Notes: generated by a model not told the origin, from the letters alone. DNA of 64,000 bases from Ochrobactrum quorumnocens (GCF_002278035.1 NZ_CP022604.1:1488001-1552000), one strand, 5' to 3'. Shown: positions 22,387 through 31,189, counted from the first letter of the stretch. Program-made: numbers and translations.

Positions 22387-22707
22387 AACCTACCGTCTTG
22401 GATCGTTTTTATGGGGCATTGCTGGTCTTGGGGGCAGCGTTGCCGTTTATTTATGATCCCGCTCGACAAGCATTTTTGCCCGCCCGTCACCGCTGGGAAT
22501 GGCAGATCATTTGCTGGGGAAATGCAGCCGAAGATTGGTTGGGGAAGTAAAATAGTCTTACAGGTTGTAATAAACGCTGTCACATTTCGTGATGCGCGCC
22601 ACAGTGGAAGAGGATCACCACCTAAAGCTGCAATTGTTCTAATTTGATGAAATTATTATGGAAATATGAAAGTCCGACACTGCTCGATCCTGCCGGACCA
22701 TGCGTGG
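22387..22707. other. Intergenic region without recognised features
   Basis: About 320 bases between the SLT gene start and the amidase stop. No open frame with a ribosome binding site, no clear terminator. It must contain the leftward promoter of the SLT gene. Confidence 0.5.
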
Positions 22708-23514
22708 TCAAGCGGTAACATTTTGCAATGAAAAAATCAGCCTGTAGAGGGTATCTATAGTAGATACGTCGGCTACACCGTCCACATTTTGTGTCCGAAA
22801 ATGTCGCTGAAACGCCTTAATCACGGTTTGTGTGGCCTCATCGAACACACCATTGATCTCGATTTTATAGCCATAAAGGGCAAGCATGGACTGCAAAGCC
22901 TCCACTGGCTGGCCCTGTTCGCCACGTGCGAGGAAGCGCCCGCCACGGATCGGCGTTGGTTCAATGTAGTGGCCAATGCCTGCTTCATACAGTTTCTTCC
23001 ATGGGAAGTTATGCCCCGGGTCCGTCTTGCGTTCAGGCGCAATGTCGGAATGCGCAAGAACATTTTCCGGGCGGATCTCATAGCGTCCGCATATGCTGCG
23101 ACAAAGATCGATGACGGTTTCAATCTGTCTATCTGCGAAAGGTGGATAGTTTTCCAAGTCACCCGGATTGACAATCTCGATGCCAATGGACGCCGAGTTG
23201 ATATCGGTTTCACCCTTCCAGAAGCTTTGACCTGCATGCCATGCTCGTGCCTTTTCAGATACCATCTGCACCACACGGCCATCTTCGTGAACGAGATAAT
23301 GAGCAGAAACTTCCCGCTCGGGTGACTTGAGTACATCCAAAGCTTCTTCAGCTGTTGCCAGCCCTGTATAATGCAGGATGAGGAAGGTCGGCGTCTTGCC
23401 ATCGCGGCGGGGACCAAAATTGGGTGACGCATCCAGAGAAGCGGCCGGATAGTCGGGCTTTTCCAAAGACAGTTCCGCTACAAGTTCTTCCTGCGAAGCG
23501 TCTGCGCTGCTCAT
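22708..23514 (-). CDS. N-acetylmuramoyl-L-alanine amidase (AmpD/AmiD type) with peptidoglycan-binding domain
   Basis: Zinc amidase that cuts the bond between MurNAc and the stem peptide. From the ATG at 23512-23514 (268 residues) an amidase_2 domain runs from about residue 40 to 185: LHYTG with the first zinc His (about 48), WHAGQSFW, IEIVNPG, and AHSDIAPERKTDPGHNFPW with the later His and Asp ligands. A PG_binding_1 repeat (LQSMLALYGYKIEINGVFDEAT) fills about 205-260. No signal peptide is visible, so a cytoplasmic recycling role is possible. The start overlaps the stop of the J-domain gene (ATGA), which favours it over a longer reading from 23547. Confidence 0.88.
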   Translation of the reverse strand: MSSADASQEELVAELSLEKPDYPAASLDASPNFGPRRDGKTPTFLILHYTGLATAEEALDVLKSPEREVSAHYLVHEDGRVVQMVSEKARAWHAGQSFWKGETDINSASIGIEIVNPGDLENYPPFADRQIETVIDLCRSICGRYEIRPENVLAHSDIAPERKTDPGHNFPWKKLYEAGIGHYIEPTPIRGGRFLARGEQGQPVEALQSMLALYGYKIEINGVFDEATQTVIKAFQRHFRTQNVDGVADVSTIDTLYRLIFSLQNVTA

Positions 23515-24221
23515 GCGGGCTCCAATTGTTTTTCGACACTTGCCCAAGCCGCATTGATGGCTGCAAGACGTGCATTCGCGATATTTATGAATTCCAGCGG
23601 AAGACCTTCCGCATAAAGCCGATCCGGATGGTGTTCTTTCACCAATGAACGGTAGCGCTTGCGCGCGTCCTCAAAAGAAACGCCGCGCACCAGCCCGAGA
23701 ATGGCATAAGGATCGCCCTCGCCTCGATTGACATGCCTCAATGCGATACGCTCGAAACTTTCCTCATCGAAGCCGAAAATCTCGGCAACGCTGGACAGGA
23801 AAGCCATTTCCTTATCGTGCACATAGCCGTCAGCGGTTGCAATGTGAAAAAGTCCGTCGAGAATATCTTCAAGGAGATGACAGTTCTCATCACCTTCACG
23901 GCAAAGGCCAGCGAGCTGACGCGCATAGCTCTCATAACCTGCAACATCCTGCTGCGCGAGATTATACAAGCGAACGACATGGGCATGTTCTTCTGGCGGC
24001 ACGGAGAAAATGCTCTGGAACGCGCGAAACTCGTCCTGCGTCACCACGCCATCGGCTTTGGCCATTTTGGCAGAAAGCGCAATCATCGCAATGGAGAATG
24101 CAACGCGCCTGCGCGTATCCGCATCGCCTTCGAAAACCGTTCGCACAGCCTCGATAACGCTTGAAATAGCGTTCAGCGTGACGGAGGTGACAAATTCACC
24201 AATGCGAACCCAGATAGACAT
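23511..24221 (-). CDS. TerB-type and J-domain protein (DjlA-like)
   Basis: The 236-residue product combines a TerB/DjlA-type helical domain (about residues 38-160, with MAKADGVVTQDEF and TADGYVHDKEMAFL repeats) and a C-terminal J domain (about 170-235) with the HPD motif at 198-200 needed to stimulate DnaK ATPase. E. coli DjlA has the same order but with an N-terminal membrane anchor; here the first 30 residues form only a weakly hydrophobic helix. It is translationally coupled to the amidase downstream, an association I cannot explain from sequence. Confidence 0.85.
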   Translation of the reverse strand: MSIWVRIGEFVTSVTLNAISSVIEAVRTVFEGDADTRRRVAFSIAMIALSAKMAKADGVVTQDEFRAFQSIFSVPPEEHAHVVRLYNLAQQDVAGYESYARQLAGLCREGDENCHLLEDILDGLFHIATADGYVHDKEMAFLSSVAEIFGFDEESFERIALRHVNRGEGDPYAILGLVRGVSFEDARKRYRSLVKEHHPDRLYAEGLPLEFINIANARLAAINAAWASVEKQLEPA

Positions 24222-24321
24222 GAATCGTTTCTATATAATTCCGTAAAGGCTGGAAACAGCAACCCGTTGCAATCGACGAAAAAACAATAATTTAGAAGAA
24301 TATTGCGCTGTGCAGAGACAA

Positions 24322-24762
24322 TTATTGCGCAGCCTGACGAGCCTCGAACGAACGCTGCGCGGCAGCGACTGCCGCTTCACCAGCGGCCTGAATCTGGTCA
24401 GCGCTTTGGCCCACAGACTTGGCTGCGGCTTCTGCATTGCTGCGTGCACGTTCAATGGCTGCATTCTGCTCTTCAGGTGTCATGACACCTGAATTGTCCT
24501 GCAAAGCCTTCATCAGATCAGGGCCAGCCTGCTTATCAGCGTCAGGCGCTGGAGTAGCTGTAGTTTGTTCCGGCTGAGTTGGAACAGCAGCCTGCTCGTC
24601 CTCTCCTCTGCCGCAAGCGGCAAGAGCAACAAGAACAATAGCGGAAATCAGAAACAGAAAATGACGGCTCATAACAAAAGCCATAACCGAAGAAAGCCTG
24701 CGTTTGAACATGGAAAACGCAGTTATATTGTCTTTGTTGACGACCACTGCAAAATTATCCAT
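24322..24762 (-). CDS. Putative lipoprotein, Ala/Gln-rich
   Basis: Unknown function. The ATG at 24762 has AAAGGAGC eight bases upstream and gives 146 residues. Near residue 31 an internal Met begins a textbook lipoprotein signal (MSRHFLFLISAIVLVALAAC, lipobox LAAC). The chosen start therefore gives an unusually long n-region of about 30 residues. Either the signal peptide is extended or translation begins at 24672, which has no good ribosome binding site. The mature part is acidic, then an Ala/Gln-rich helix (about residues 100-146). A frame from 24852 lacks a site of its own. Confidence 0.65.
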   Translation of the reverse strand: MDNFAVVVNKDNITAFSMFKRRLSSVMAFVMSRHFLFLISAIVLVALAACGRGEDEQAAVPTQPEQTTATPAPDADKQAGPDLMKALQDNSGVMTPEEQNAAIERARSNAEAAAKSVGQSADQIQAAGEAAVAAAQRSFEARQAAQ

Positions 24763-24863
24763 CAGCTTTGCTCCTTTCGGGGCAAATGGCGGCCCATTGA
24801 TTGGACCGCCATTCGTTTGCCAGCAAATACAACTGGCATTAAAATCACGCAAACTGCAATTTT

Positions 24864-24912
24864 AAGCATGTCTTTATCCGAAAACGGGTTCCCACTTTTG
24901 GGAGACATGCTT
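24864..24912. repeat. Hairpin repeat with 10-base perfect arms
   Basis: AAGCATGTCT at 24864-24873 pairs with AGACATGCTT at 24903-24912. The interior holds CCGAAAACGGGTTCCCACTTTT, the reverse orientation of the unit at 21654-21697. It abuts the stop codon of the small lipoprotein gene to its right and may act as its transcript end. Confidence 0.7.
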
Positions 24913-25130
24913 TAGTTTGCAGGAGGCGAACCAGTCGTTCCTGGAGTCGATGGCGCAGGTGCTGGTGTCGTCGGCGTGGTTGTATCGTTATTTGAAGGCG
25001 CTGCTGGTGCAGCCGGCGCTTCAGGCGAGGGCGATGCCGGTGCCTTGCTGGCGTCGTTTGAATTGTCGCTGCAAGCTGCAAGCCCCAAAAACGATACGGC
25101 AGCAACCGAAGCAATCAAAAACTTCTTCAT
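24912..25130 (-). CDS. Small Pro/Ala/Thr-rich lipoprotein
   Basis: A 72-residue lipoprotein of unknown function. The signal MKKFLIASVAAVSFLGLAAC ends in a lipobox with Cys20. The mature part is low-complexity (Ala-Pro, then Thr-Pro) and probably disordered, as for a spacer at the cell envelope. GGAAGGAG lies before the ATG. The neighbour on the left is another lipoprotein, possibly in the same transcript. Confidence 0.75.
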   Translation of the reverse strand: MKKFLIASVAAVSFLGLAACSDNSNDASKAPASPSPEAPAAPAAPSNNDTTTPTTPAPAPSTPGTTGSPPAN

Positions 25131-25525
25131 GATGGCTCTCCTTCCCTAAAATTCAGCGTTGCGGGGATATAGCCAACGCCGTTTTGGTTTTCCGTGTCTG
25201 ACCGATCAGTCCGATCAATCACCTTACGAAGACGGTCGTCACACCACTCTTAGTCCCCGGTGATGCTTTTCGACGACGCCAACGTCACACCAGAAAACGG
25301 CGAGGATGGGGAAAGGTTCTCTCAAATTGTCTTACGGCTGGTAACAAACCGCCATAATAACAAAGTTTTAACCTTAGTTTCCCCCCGAAACAGCCGTCAC
25401 GCCCCTGTTACCGGCAGATGCTTAACTCTGGCAAACAAGGTTGGATTCGCCTTGGAACCTTCGCGCATCTTGCCCGAAACGATTCAGAATTTCGGAATGC
25501 GCTCTTAAAATACGGGGAGCATGGA
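25131..25525. other. Divergent intergenic region between the small lipoprotein gene and btaA
   Basis: Nearly 400 bases with no convincing gene. The btaA frame is open back to 25418 but the good ribosome binding site is at 25514-25519. It contains a candidate Pho box (listed separately). Confidence 0.5.
25394..25411 (+). promoter_or_regulatory. Candidate Pho box upstream of btaA
   Basis: CCGTCAC-GCCC-CTGTTAC has the 7-4-7 direct-repeat layout of PhoB sites (consensus CTGTCAT twice, 11-base period); each half matches five of seven. Betaine lipid synthesis genes in Sinorhizobium are induced by phosphate starvation through PhoB, which makes the site plausible but unproven. Confidence 0.4.
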
Positions 25526-26761
25526 ATGACCGGCCAAGATGCCAACGGCACAATCCTCAAGCGCGCAGTCACACAAAACCATGCGCTTTCACGCGATGGC
25601 GTCTCCGAAAGATTGTTCGCCTGGCTTTTCAAAGGACTGGTCTATCCGCAAATATGGGAAGATCCTGAAGTAGATATGGCGGCACTTTCCATTCAACCGG
25701 GCCATCGTATCGTTACCATCGCGTCAGGCGGCTGCAACGCTCTTTCTTATCTAACGGCTGATCCGGCATCGGTAGAGGCTGTAGACCTCAACAGCGCCCA
25801 TGTTGCCTTCAACCGTCTGAAACTGGGCGCTCTGAAGCATCTGCCAGATTATGCCAGCTTCTATCGCTTCTATGGCAAAGCGGATGACAAGGCCAATCTC
25901 GCCGCTTATCAGCGTTTCATCCGTCCGCATCTCGACGGGGAAAGTCGCGCATATTGGGAAAAGCGCAAATGGAGTGGTCGCCAGCGCATTTCTATATTCT
26001 CGCGCGATCTCTATCGCCACGGTCTTCTGGGCGTCTTTATCGGTATGGGCCATCGCGTGGCCCGTCTCTATGGCATTGACCCGCGCGACATCCTTAAAGC
26101 CCGCACGATGGAAGAACAGCGCACTTTCTTCGACACTGCCCTCGCCCCCTTATTTGAAAAACGCATGGTACGCTGGGCGACCGCTCGCAAATCCTCACTG
26201 TTTGGTCTGGGTATTCCGCCTCAGCAATATGATGCACTGGCAACAGCCGGAAATGGCGACATGGCATTCGTCCTGCGTGCCCGGCTTGAGAAACTCGCTT
26301 GCGCTTTCCCGCTGACCGAGAACTATTTCGCCTGGCAGGCTTTTGGACGCGGTTATAGCGGCGACGAAGAAACCGGCCCTTTGCCGCCTTACCTTTCAAG
26401 GGCAAATTTCGACACGGTTCGCGCCCGCGTTGATCGTATGACCGTACGCAATGCCAATTACACAGAGTTTCTCAGCCACAAGTCCGCCGGATCGGTGGAT
26501 CGCTACATCTTGCTCGACGCACAGGACTGGATGAACGACGCGCAGCTCAATGCACTTTGGAGCGAAATTACCCGCACAGCAGCTATGGGCGCACGCGTTA
26601 TCTTTCGCACTGCGGCAGAGCCAAGCCTCTTGCCGGGTCGGGTTGATCCATCAATCCTTGAACACTGGCACTATCACGAAGAAGAATCTCGCCAGTTGCA
26701 TGATCGCGACCGCTCTTCAATCTATGGCGGCTTCCACCTCTATATACTGAGGGATGCGTGA
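25526..26761 (+). CDS. btaA: S-adenosylmethionine:diacylglycerol 3-amino-3-carboxypropyltransferase BtaA
   Basis: Moves the aminocarboxypropyl group of S-adenosylmethionine to diacylglycerol, giving DGHS, the precursor of the betaine lipid DGTS. The product (411 residues from the ATG at 25526 with GGGGAG upstream) is a DUF3419/BtaA protein: GLVYPQIWEDPEVDMAAL near the N-terminus, the SAM-binding IVTIASGGCNALSYL and VEAVDLNSAHVAF, a central WKRK/SRDLYRHGLLG region, and RYILLDAQDWMND. Directly followed by btaB. These phosphorus-free lipids replace phospholipids at low phosphate in related rhizobia. Confidence 0.92.
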   Translation: MTGQDANGTILKRAVTQNHALSRDGVSERLFAWLFKGLVYPQIWEDPEVDMAALSIQPGHRIVTIASGGCNALSYLTADPASVEAVDLNSAHVAFNRLKLGALKHLPDYASFYRFYGKADDKANLAAYQRFIRPHLDGESRAYWEKRKWSGRQRISIFSRDLYRHGLLGVFIGMGHRVARLYGIDPRDILKARTMEEQRTFFDTALAPLFEKRMVRWATARKSSLFGLGIPPQQYDALATAGNGDMAFVLRARLEKLACAFPLTENYFAWQAFGRGYSGDEETGPLPPYLSRANFDTVRARVDRMTVRNANYTEFLSHKSAGSVDRYILLDAQDWMNDAQLNALWSEITRTAAMGARVIFRTAAEPSLLPGRVDPSILEHWHYHEEESRQLHDRDRSSIYGGFHLYILRDA

Positions 26762-26762
26762 C

Positions 26763-27446
26763 ATGGGCACAAATCCGCAACGAGCACAGAGGCAGATCAA
26801 GGGCATTGATCATGCCAGCCTGATGGATAGGGTCTATCGGCGGCAGCGGCATTTCTATGATGCCACGCGCAAATATTACCTTTTGGGCCGCGATCCTATG
26901 ATTGCCGGACTAAACGTGCCGGAAGGTGGCAGCGTGCTCGAAATCGGCTGCGGCACGGGACGCAATCTTGTCAAAGCAGCACAGAGCTATCCCGGTGCTA
27001 CGCTCTTCGGCATCGATATTTCGGCTGAAATGCTCGACACCGCACTTCAGGCAGCACAGCGTTCAGGAATTGCAGATCGCACCAGACTTGAACGTGCCGA
27101 CGCCACGCATTTCGATCCTGCTGCCCTTTTCGGCCAGGATAGCTTTGATCGTATCTTCATTTCCTATGCGGTTTCGATGATACCGCAATGGCAATCGGTC
27201 ATTCGGGAAAGCATCCGACACTTAAACCCCGGTGGTGAGCTGCATATCGTCGATTTTGGCGATCAGAAGCGCCTGCCGCGATGGTTTAAGAAGGCGCTTT
27301 TCACATGGCTCACATGGTTCCATGTGACACCGCGTAATGATCTCTTCAGTGTCGCGGATCAAATGGCTGCAGAACAGGGCGCCACCTCCAAAAGCATAAA
27401 TCTTTATCGTGGCTTTGCTTGGATTGCGGTCATTCAGGCCAGATAG
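26763..27446 (+). CDS. btaB: Diacylglyceryl-homoserine N-methyltransferase BtaB
   Basis: Methylates the amino group of DGHS three times to give DGTS. The 227-residue product is a class I methyltransferase: LEIGCGTGRNLVKAA (motif I), FGIDISAEML (motif II) and FISYAVSMIPQW. The N-terminal LMDRVYRRQRHFYDATRKYYLLGRD segment is typical of BtaB. I start it at the ATG at 26763, which has GAGGGA eight bases upstream and lies one base past the btaA stop; an ATG at 26754 has that site too close. Confidence 0.9.
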   Translation: MGTNPQRAQRQIKGIDHASLMDRVYRRQRHFYDATRKYYLLGRDPMIAGLNVPEGGSVLEIGCGTGRNLVKAAQSYPGATLFGIDISAEMLDTALQAAQRSGIADRTRLERADATHFDPAALFGQDSFDRIFISYAVSMIPQWQSVIRESIRHLNPGGELHIVDFGDQKRLPRWFKKALFTWLTWFHVTPRNDLFSVADQMAAEQGATSKSINLYRGFAWIAVIQAR

Positions 27447-27588
27447 ATTTCCGACAGCACCCTTAATTATCCTTCAGCTGGTGCGACACAATCAATTTCC
27501 CGCAAAGTTTTGCCAGCATAACTGATGACGTTCGCACCCGGATCGCGTAACCGTTGTTGAGATTGATTCGCGACATCGGGACCACTGT

Positions 27589-28422
27589 ATGAACCGTCTG
27601 GCCAACCGCAGCATTCTTGCCCTTGGTGTTTTCCTTCTGTCCGCCTGTACGACAGTGGATTACGACTTCTCCGATGTGAAAAAGTCCGGCAACTCAATGC
27701 AGCAGATGGCGCGACCAACCGGAGCCGTCAACGCACCACGTTTCGGCGACCGCAAACCGTTTGAGTGGACAGGCAGAACGCCGTGGCATTATCCGATCCA
27801 CGGAACCGACGTTTCCAAATATCAGGTCGATGTCGACTGGAGCGCAGTGAGGCGCAGCGGAATTTCCTTTGTCTTCATCAAGGCAACCGAAGGCGGCGAC
27901 CGTTTCGATGACCGCTTCACCGAACATTGGAACGGCGCGAAACAGGCTGGCATTCCACGCAGCGCCTATCACTTCTATTATTTCTGCCGTCCAGCTATCG
28001 AACAGGCGCGCTGGTACATTCAGAATGTGCCGCGCGATCCGAATGCTCTGCCGCCCGTTCTCGACATGGAATGGAACGCACAGTCACCAAGCTGCAAGCT
28101 GAGACCAAATGCGGTCATCGTCCGCAAGGAAATGAAGATTTTCCTTGATGCGATAGAAAAGCATTATGGCAAGCGCCCGATCATTTATACGACAGTTGAT
28201 TTCTTCGACGAAAATGATCTGAACCAGCTGCGCGAATACCCATTCTGGCTGCGCTCAACTGCGGGGCATCCGACAGAAAAATATGGGCCCCACCCTTGGA
28301 CATTCTGGCAATATACCGGAACGGGTACTATTCCGGGTATCAAGGGCGATGCAGATATAAATGTCTTTGCAGGTAGCGCGGGTGCCTGGAAAAAGTGGCT
28401 GGAAAGCAACAAGGTCCGTTAA
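27589..28422 (+). CDS. GH25 family lysozyme-like lipoprotein
   Basis: Predicted muramidase anchored to the envelope. The 277-residue product has a lipoprotein signal ending LLSAC (Cys20) and a GH25 domain (about residues 70-270): GTDVSKYQVDVDW, FVFIKATEGGDRFDDRF, AYHFYYFC and PPVLDMEWN with the catalytic Asp and Glu, then WTFWQYTGTGTIPGI. GH25 enzymes hydrolyse the MurNAc-GlcNAc bond. It is followed 114 bases on by an MltB-type transglycosylase, and may be involved in wall turnover with it. Confidence 0.88.
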   Translation: MNRLANRSILALGVFLLSACTTVDYDFSDVKKSGNSMQQMARPTGAVNAPRFGDRKPFEWTGRTPWHYPIHGTDVSKYQVDVDWSAVRRSGISFVFIKATEGGDRFDDRFTEHWNGAKQAGIPRSAYHFYYFCRPAIEQARWYIQNVPRDPNALPPVLDMEWNAQSPSCKLRPNAVIVRKEMKIFLDAIEKHYGKRPIIYTTVDFFDENDLNQLREYPFWLRSTAGHPTEKYGPHPWTFWQYTGTGTIPGIKGDADINVFAGSAGAWKKWLESNKVR

Positions 28423-28536
28423 CTCATCGTTAATTGGGTACTCACACCAAGTTTTGCTTCATTTCCGATGCGTGATGAGGCAATAGCTTGAAAAACCCGA
28501 CGGGGAGACTTCCCCTATGAATTGTGAGTTTTCTCG

Positions 28537-29781
28537 ATGAAAATTATAGCTTCAGTGATGGCTACCGCCTTGCTGGCATCGACTGTAATGTCTGTCGCCC
28601 AATCTGGCGCAAAGGCTTCCGGTTCTCCCGCACCGTCTGCCAGCGCCGACAGCACCGTCAACTTGCCTAAGCCCGAATGCGAAACTGATTACGGTCAGTG
28701 GATGGACAATCTGACTAAGGAAGCACGCGAAGCAGGCGTTGGCGAAAAGGGTATTGCCGAACTGCATAAGGCGTCGCTCGAACAGAAAGTTCTTGATCGC
28801 GACCGCAAGCAGACAGTCTTCAACCTGACATTCACCGATTTTTCAAAGCGCCTCATCTCGGAAGCGCGCCTCAAGAACGGCCAGAGCAATCTGATCAAGC
28901 ATGCCGATGTTTTCAAGAAAGTCGAAGACACCTATGGCGTTCCAGGCCCTGTTCTTGCCGCCTTTTGGGGGCTTGAAACCGATTACGGTGCCATTCAGGG
29001 CGATTTTGACACGCTCAATGCACTTGTGACACTTTCTTATGACTGCCGCCGTCCGGATCTGTTTCGCCCGCAGCTGATCGCTCTTCTCAAGCTGTTCGAT
29101 ACCGGCGTTGTTGATGCTGCCACAACTGGCGCATGGGCTGGCGAAATCGGCATGATGCAGCTTCTGCCTAAGGATTATCTCGAGCGCGGCGTTGATGGCG
29201 ACGGCGACGGCAAGGTGGATCTGAAGAACAGCGTTCCCGATGCGATGATGACCGCTGGCCGCATGATTTCCGAACTCGGCTGGAAGCGCGGCGAGCCGTG
29301 GCTCGAAGAAGTACGCATCACCAAGGATCTGCCTTGGGAAGAATCCATCCGCACCAACCGCAAGCCACACTCATGGTGGGCTGAGCAGGGCGTGGTTGGG
29401 CTTAAAGGTCCACTCGGTCCAGATGACGGCGATGCATCGCTGCTTCTGCCACTGGGTCGCAAAGGCCCTGCATTCCTGTCCTATGCGAATTTTGATATTT
29501 TCGTAGAATGGAACAAGTCGATTGTTTACGCGACAACGGCTGCCTATTTCGCCACCCGCCTCGCTGGTGCTCCAGCCTTCAATCCCGGCAATCCCGATCA
29601 GGGTTTGACGCAGGAGCAAATGAAGGAATTGCAGACCAAGCTTCAAGCCCGCGGCTATGACATGGGAAAAATCGACGGCGTTTTTGGCGTACTGACGCGT
29701 GATGCCGTTCGCACCGAACAGTTGCGCCTTGGAATGCCTGCCGATTCATGGCCAACGCCTGAATTGCTCGAAAAGCTCTAA
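28537..29781 (+). CDS. Exported lytic murein transglycosylase, MltB family, with peptidoglycan-binding domain
   Basis: The 414-residue product has a signal peptide (about residues 1-28), an SLT_2 domain (about 50-335) with FWGLETDYGAIQGDFDT containing the catalytic Glu and AGEIGMMQLLPKDYLERGVDGDGDG, then a PG_binding_1 domain (about 350-410; LQTKLQARGYDMGKIDGVFG). No lipobox is seen, so it is likely soluble in the periplasm, unlike E. coli MltB. It is followed by a good terminator. Confidence 0.92.
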   Translation: MKIIASVMATALLASTVMSVAQSGAKASGSPAPSASADSTVNLPKPECETDYGQWMDNLTKEAREAGVGEKGIAELHKASLEQKVLDRDRKQTVFNLTFTDFSKRLISEARLKNGQSNLIKHADVFKKVEDTYGVPGPVLAAFWGLETDYGAIQGDFDTLNALVTLSYDCRRPDLFRPQLIALLKLFDTGVVDAATTGAWAGEIGMMQLLPKDYLERGVDGDGDGKVDLKNSVPDAMMTAGRMISELGWKRGEPWLEEVRITKDLPWEESIRTNRKPHSWWAEQGVVGLKGPLGPDDGDASLLLPLGRKGPAFLSYANFDIFVEWNKSIVYATTAAYFATRLAGAPAFNPGNPDQGLTQEQMKELQTKLQARGYDMGKIDGVFGVLTRDAVRTEQLRLGMPADSWPTPELLEKL

Positions 29782-29794
29782 ACCAAAGTAAATC

Positions 29795-29826
29795 AAAGGC
29801 GCGGACCACCCTCCGCGCCTTTCAAT
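29795..29826 (+). terminator. Rho-independent terminator of the MltB-type gene
   Basis: Stem AAAGGCGCGG (29795-29804) with CCGCGCCTTT (29813-29822), followed by CAATTTTT. Confidence 0.8.
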
Positions 29827-29848
29827 TTTTGCAAGTTATTCAAGCGCC

Positions 29849-30784
29849 ATGATTTCCACCCTTATCATCGTTCTGCCCGTCTTCGCTCTCATCTTTTCAG
29901 GTTGGGGTGCATTCAAGCTGAAGATATTGGGGCCGCATGCAATCGCAGAGCTCAACCGTTTCGTTGTCTATCTGGCCCTGCCAGCCCTGCTTTTCGACAT
30001 CATGGCCAATACCCACGGCAGCGATTTGTGGCAACCCGGCTTTATCAGCGTCTTTCTATTGAGCAGCGCTATCGCCTTTGCCCTGCCTTTCATCATCCGC
30101 CTTCGCGGCAAGTTATCTTTGGCCGACAATGCGCTTGATGGACTAAACGCCGCCTACCCCAATACGGGTTATATGGGCATTCCGCTTTCGATGATCGCTT
30201 TCGGATCCGGCGTTCTGGCTGCTACAACGATTTCTATCATCATCACCGTCTGCGTAACCTTTGCCTTTGCGATTATCTTGATCGAAATCGGAATGCAGAC
30301 TGAAAAGAAGCCACTCCGCCTTATCTGGAAAGTCGCGCGGTCCCTGATCCGCAATCCGCTTATCTTTGCGCCCGCTCTGGGAACGCTCGTGTCGTTTTCA
30401 GGCCTGACGATCCCGGCTCCTGCCGAAACCTTTCTGAAAATGCTGGGCGGTGCGGCTTCGCCTTGCGCACTTGTAGCGCTTGGCCTTTTCCTTGCACAAA
30501 CGCGCAAGATCGAGCGCGACAGCATCAACGCCATCGCATTCCTCGTTTCGGTCAAGCTGATCGTCATGCCACTGGCAACATGGTTGCTTGCGGTCTATGT
30601 CTTCGGACTTCCTCCGCATCTGGCTCAAAGCGCAACACTGCTCGCAGCGTTACCCGCAGGCACGGGTCCCTTCATGCTTGCGGAGCATTATCGCCGCGAA
30701 GCGGCCATTACGTCGAATGTGATCCTTTATTCAACCGTTCTTTCGGTGCTCACCTTGTCGGGATTCCTCGCACTGATCCGTTAA
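29849..30784 (+). CDS. AEC family permease (auxin efflux carrier type)
   Basis: A 311-residue inner-membrane protein with about ten hydrophobic segments in two similar halves. It shows the family features FVVYLALPALLFDIM in helix 2, NAAYPNTGYMGIPL in helix 4, NPLIFAPALGTLVSF, and AALPAGTGPFMLAEHY near the C-terminus. AEC proteins export or import small organic acids such as malate, but substrate cannot be told. The start has no obvious ribosome binding site. Confidence 0.85.
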   Translation: MISTLIIVLPVFALIFSGWGAFKLKILGPHAIAELNRFVVYLALPALLFDIMANTHGSDLWQPGFISVFLLSSAIAFALPFIIRLRGKLSLADNALDGLNAAYPNTGYMGIPLSMIAFGSGVLAATTISIIITVCVTFAFAIILIEIGMQTEKKPLRLIWKVARSLIRNPLIFAPALGTLVSFSGLTIPAPAETFLKMLGGAASPCALVALGLFLAQTRKIERDSINAIAFLVSVKLIVMPLATWLLAVYVFGLPPHLAQSATLLAALPAGTGPFMLAEHYRREAAITSNVILYSTVLSVLTLSGFLALIR

Positions 30785-31039
30785 ACGATGACGTAAAATA
30801 GCCAGTTCATCGTTCGGAGCGTGGCCAAAATTGGCGGTTTCGTGGCATTTTCATGAAATGTGAACAAATTTTTACAGTTAAAAATTTCAATGACTTAGCT
30901 AGTAAACAAAAGGTTTTTTTCCCTATCACCCCTTATTGCAGTACGAAATGTTCTTTTGTTTAAGCCAATTTGCGCTTAGATTCCGGGTCTCTACCAGCGC
31001 GTGCCCGACCTCGTCGGGTGCATATAAGGAGACAGACCA

Positions 31040-31126
31040 ATGGGACTTACGCGATCTCTGAATGTCCTCATGATCTGTGCAGCATTCGCATTTGTTGCAG
31101 CGTTGATAGCAGGCGTTATTCCCTGA
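31040..31126 (+). CDS. 28-residue single-pass membrane miniprotein
   Basis: A short frame with AAGGAGA eight bases before the ATG. The product starts MGLTRSLNVLM and continues as one uninterrupted hydrophobic helix of about 20 residues rich in Ala, Val, Ile and Phe, ending GVIP. The positive N-terminus suggests an N-in orientation. A GC-rich hairpin (GCCCGA/TCGGGTGC) lies in the leader at about 31007-31022 and a strong terminator follows at 31249-31277, so it looks like a complete transcription unit. Function unknown; it is too short for standard gene finders. Confidence 0.6.
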   Translation: MGLTRSLNVLMICAAFAFVAALIAGVIP

Positions 31127-31189
31127 ATTGGGATAGCCAAGCCATTATGGCGGCATCGGTTCTTGAGGATAGACCGATCCGTTTTAGAA

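Noticed and set aside
25418..25525. Upstream start for btaA
   Set aside because: No ribosome binding site at 25418, whereas GGGGAG fits ATG 25526; the extra residues are not BtaA-like.
27467..27590. Minus-strand frame ending REIDCVAPAEG before the GH25 gene
   Set aside because: It looks slightly coding-like at its end but has no start or ribosome binding site and runs antisense into the GH25 gene.
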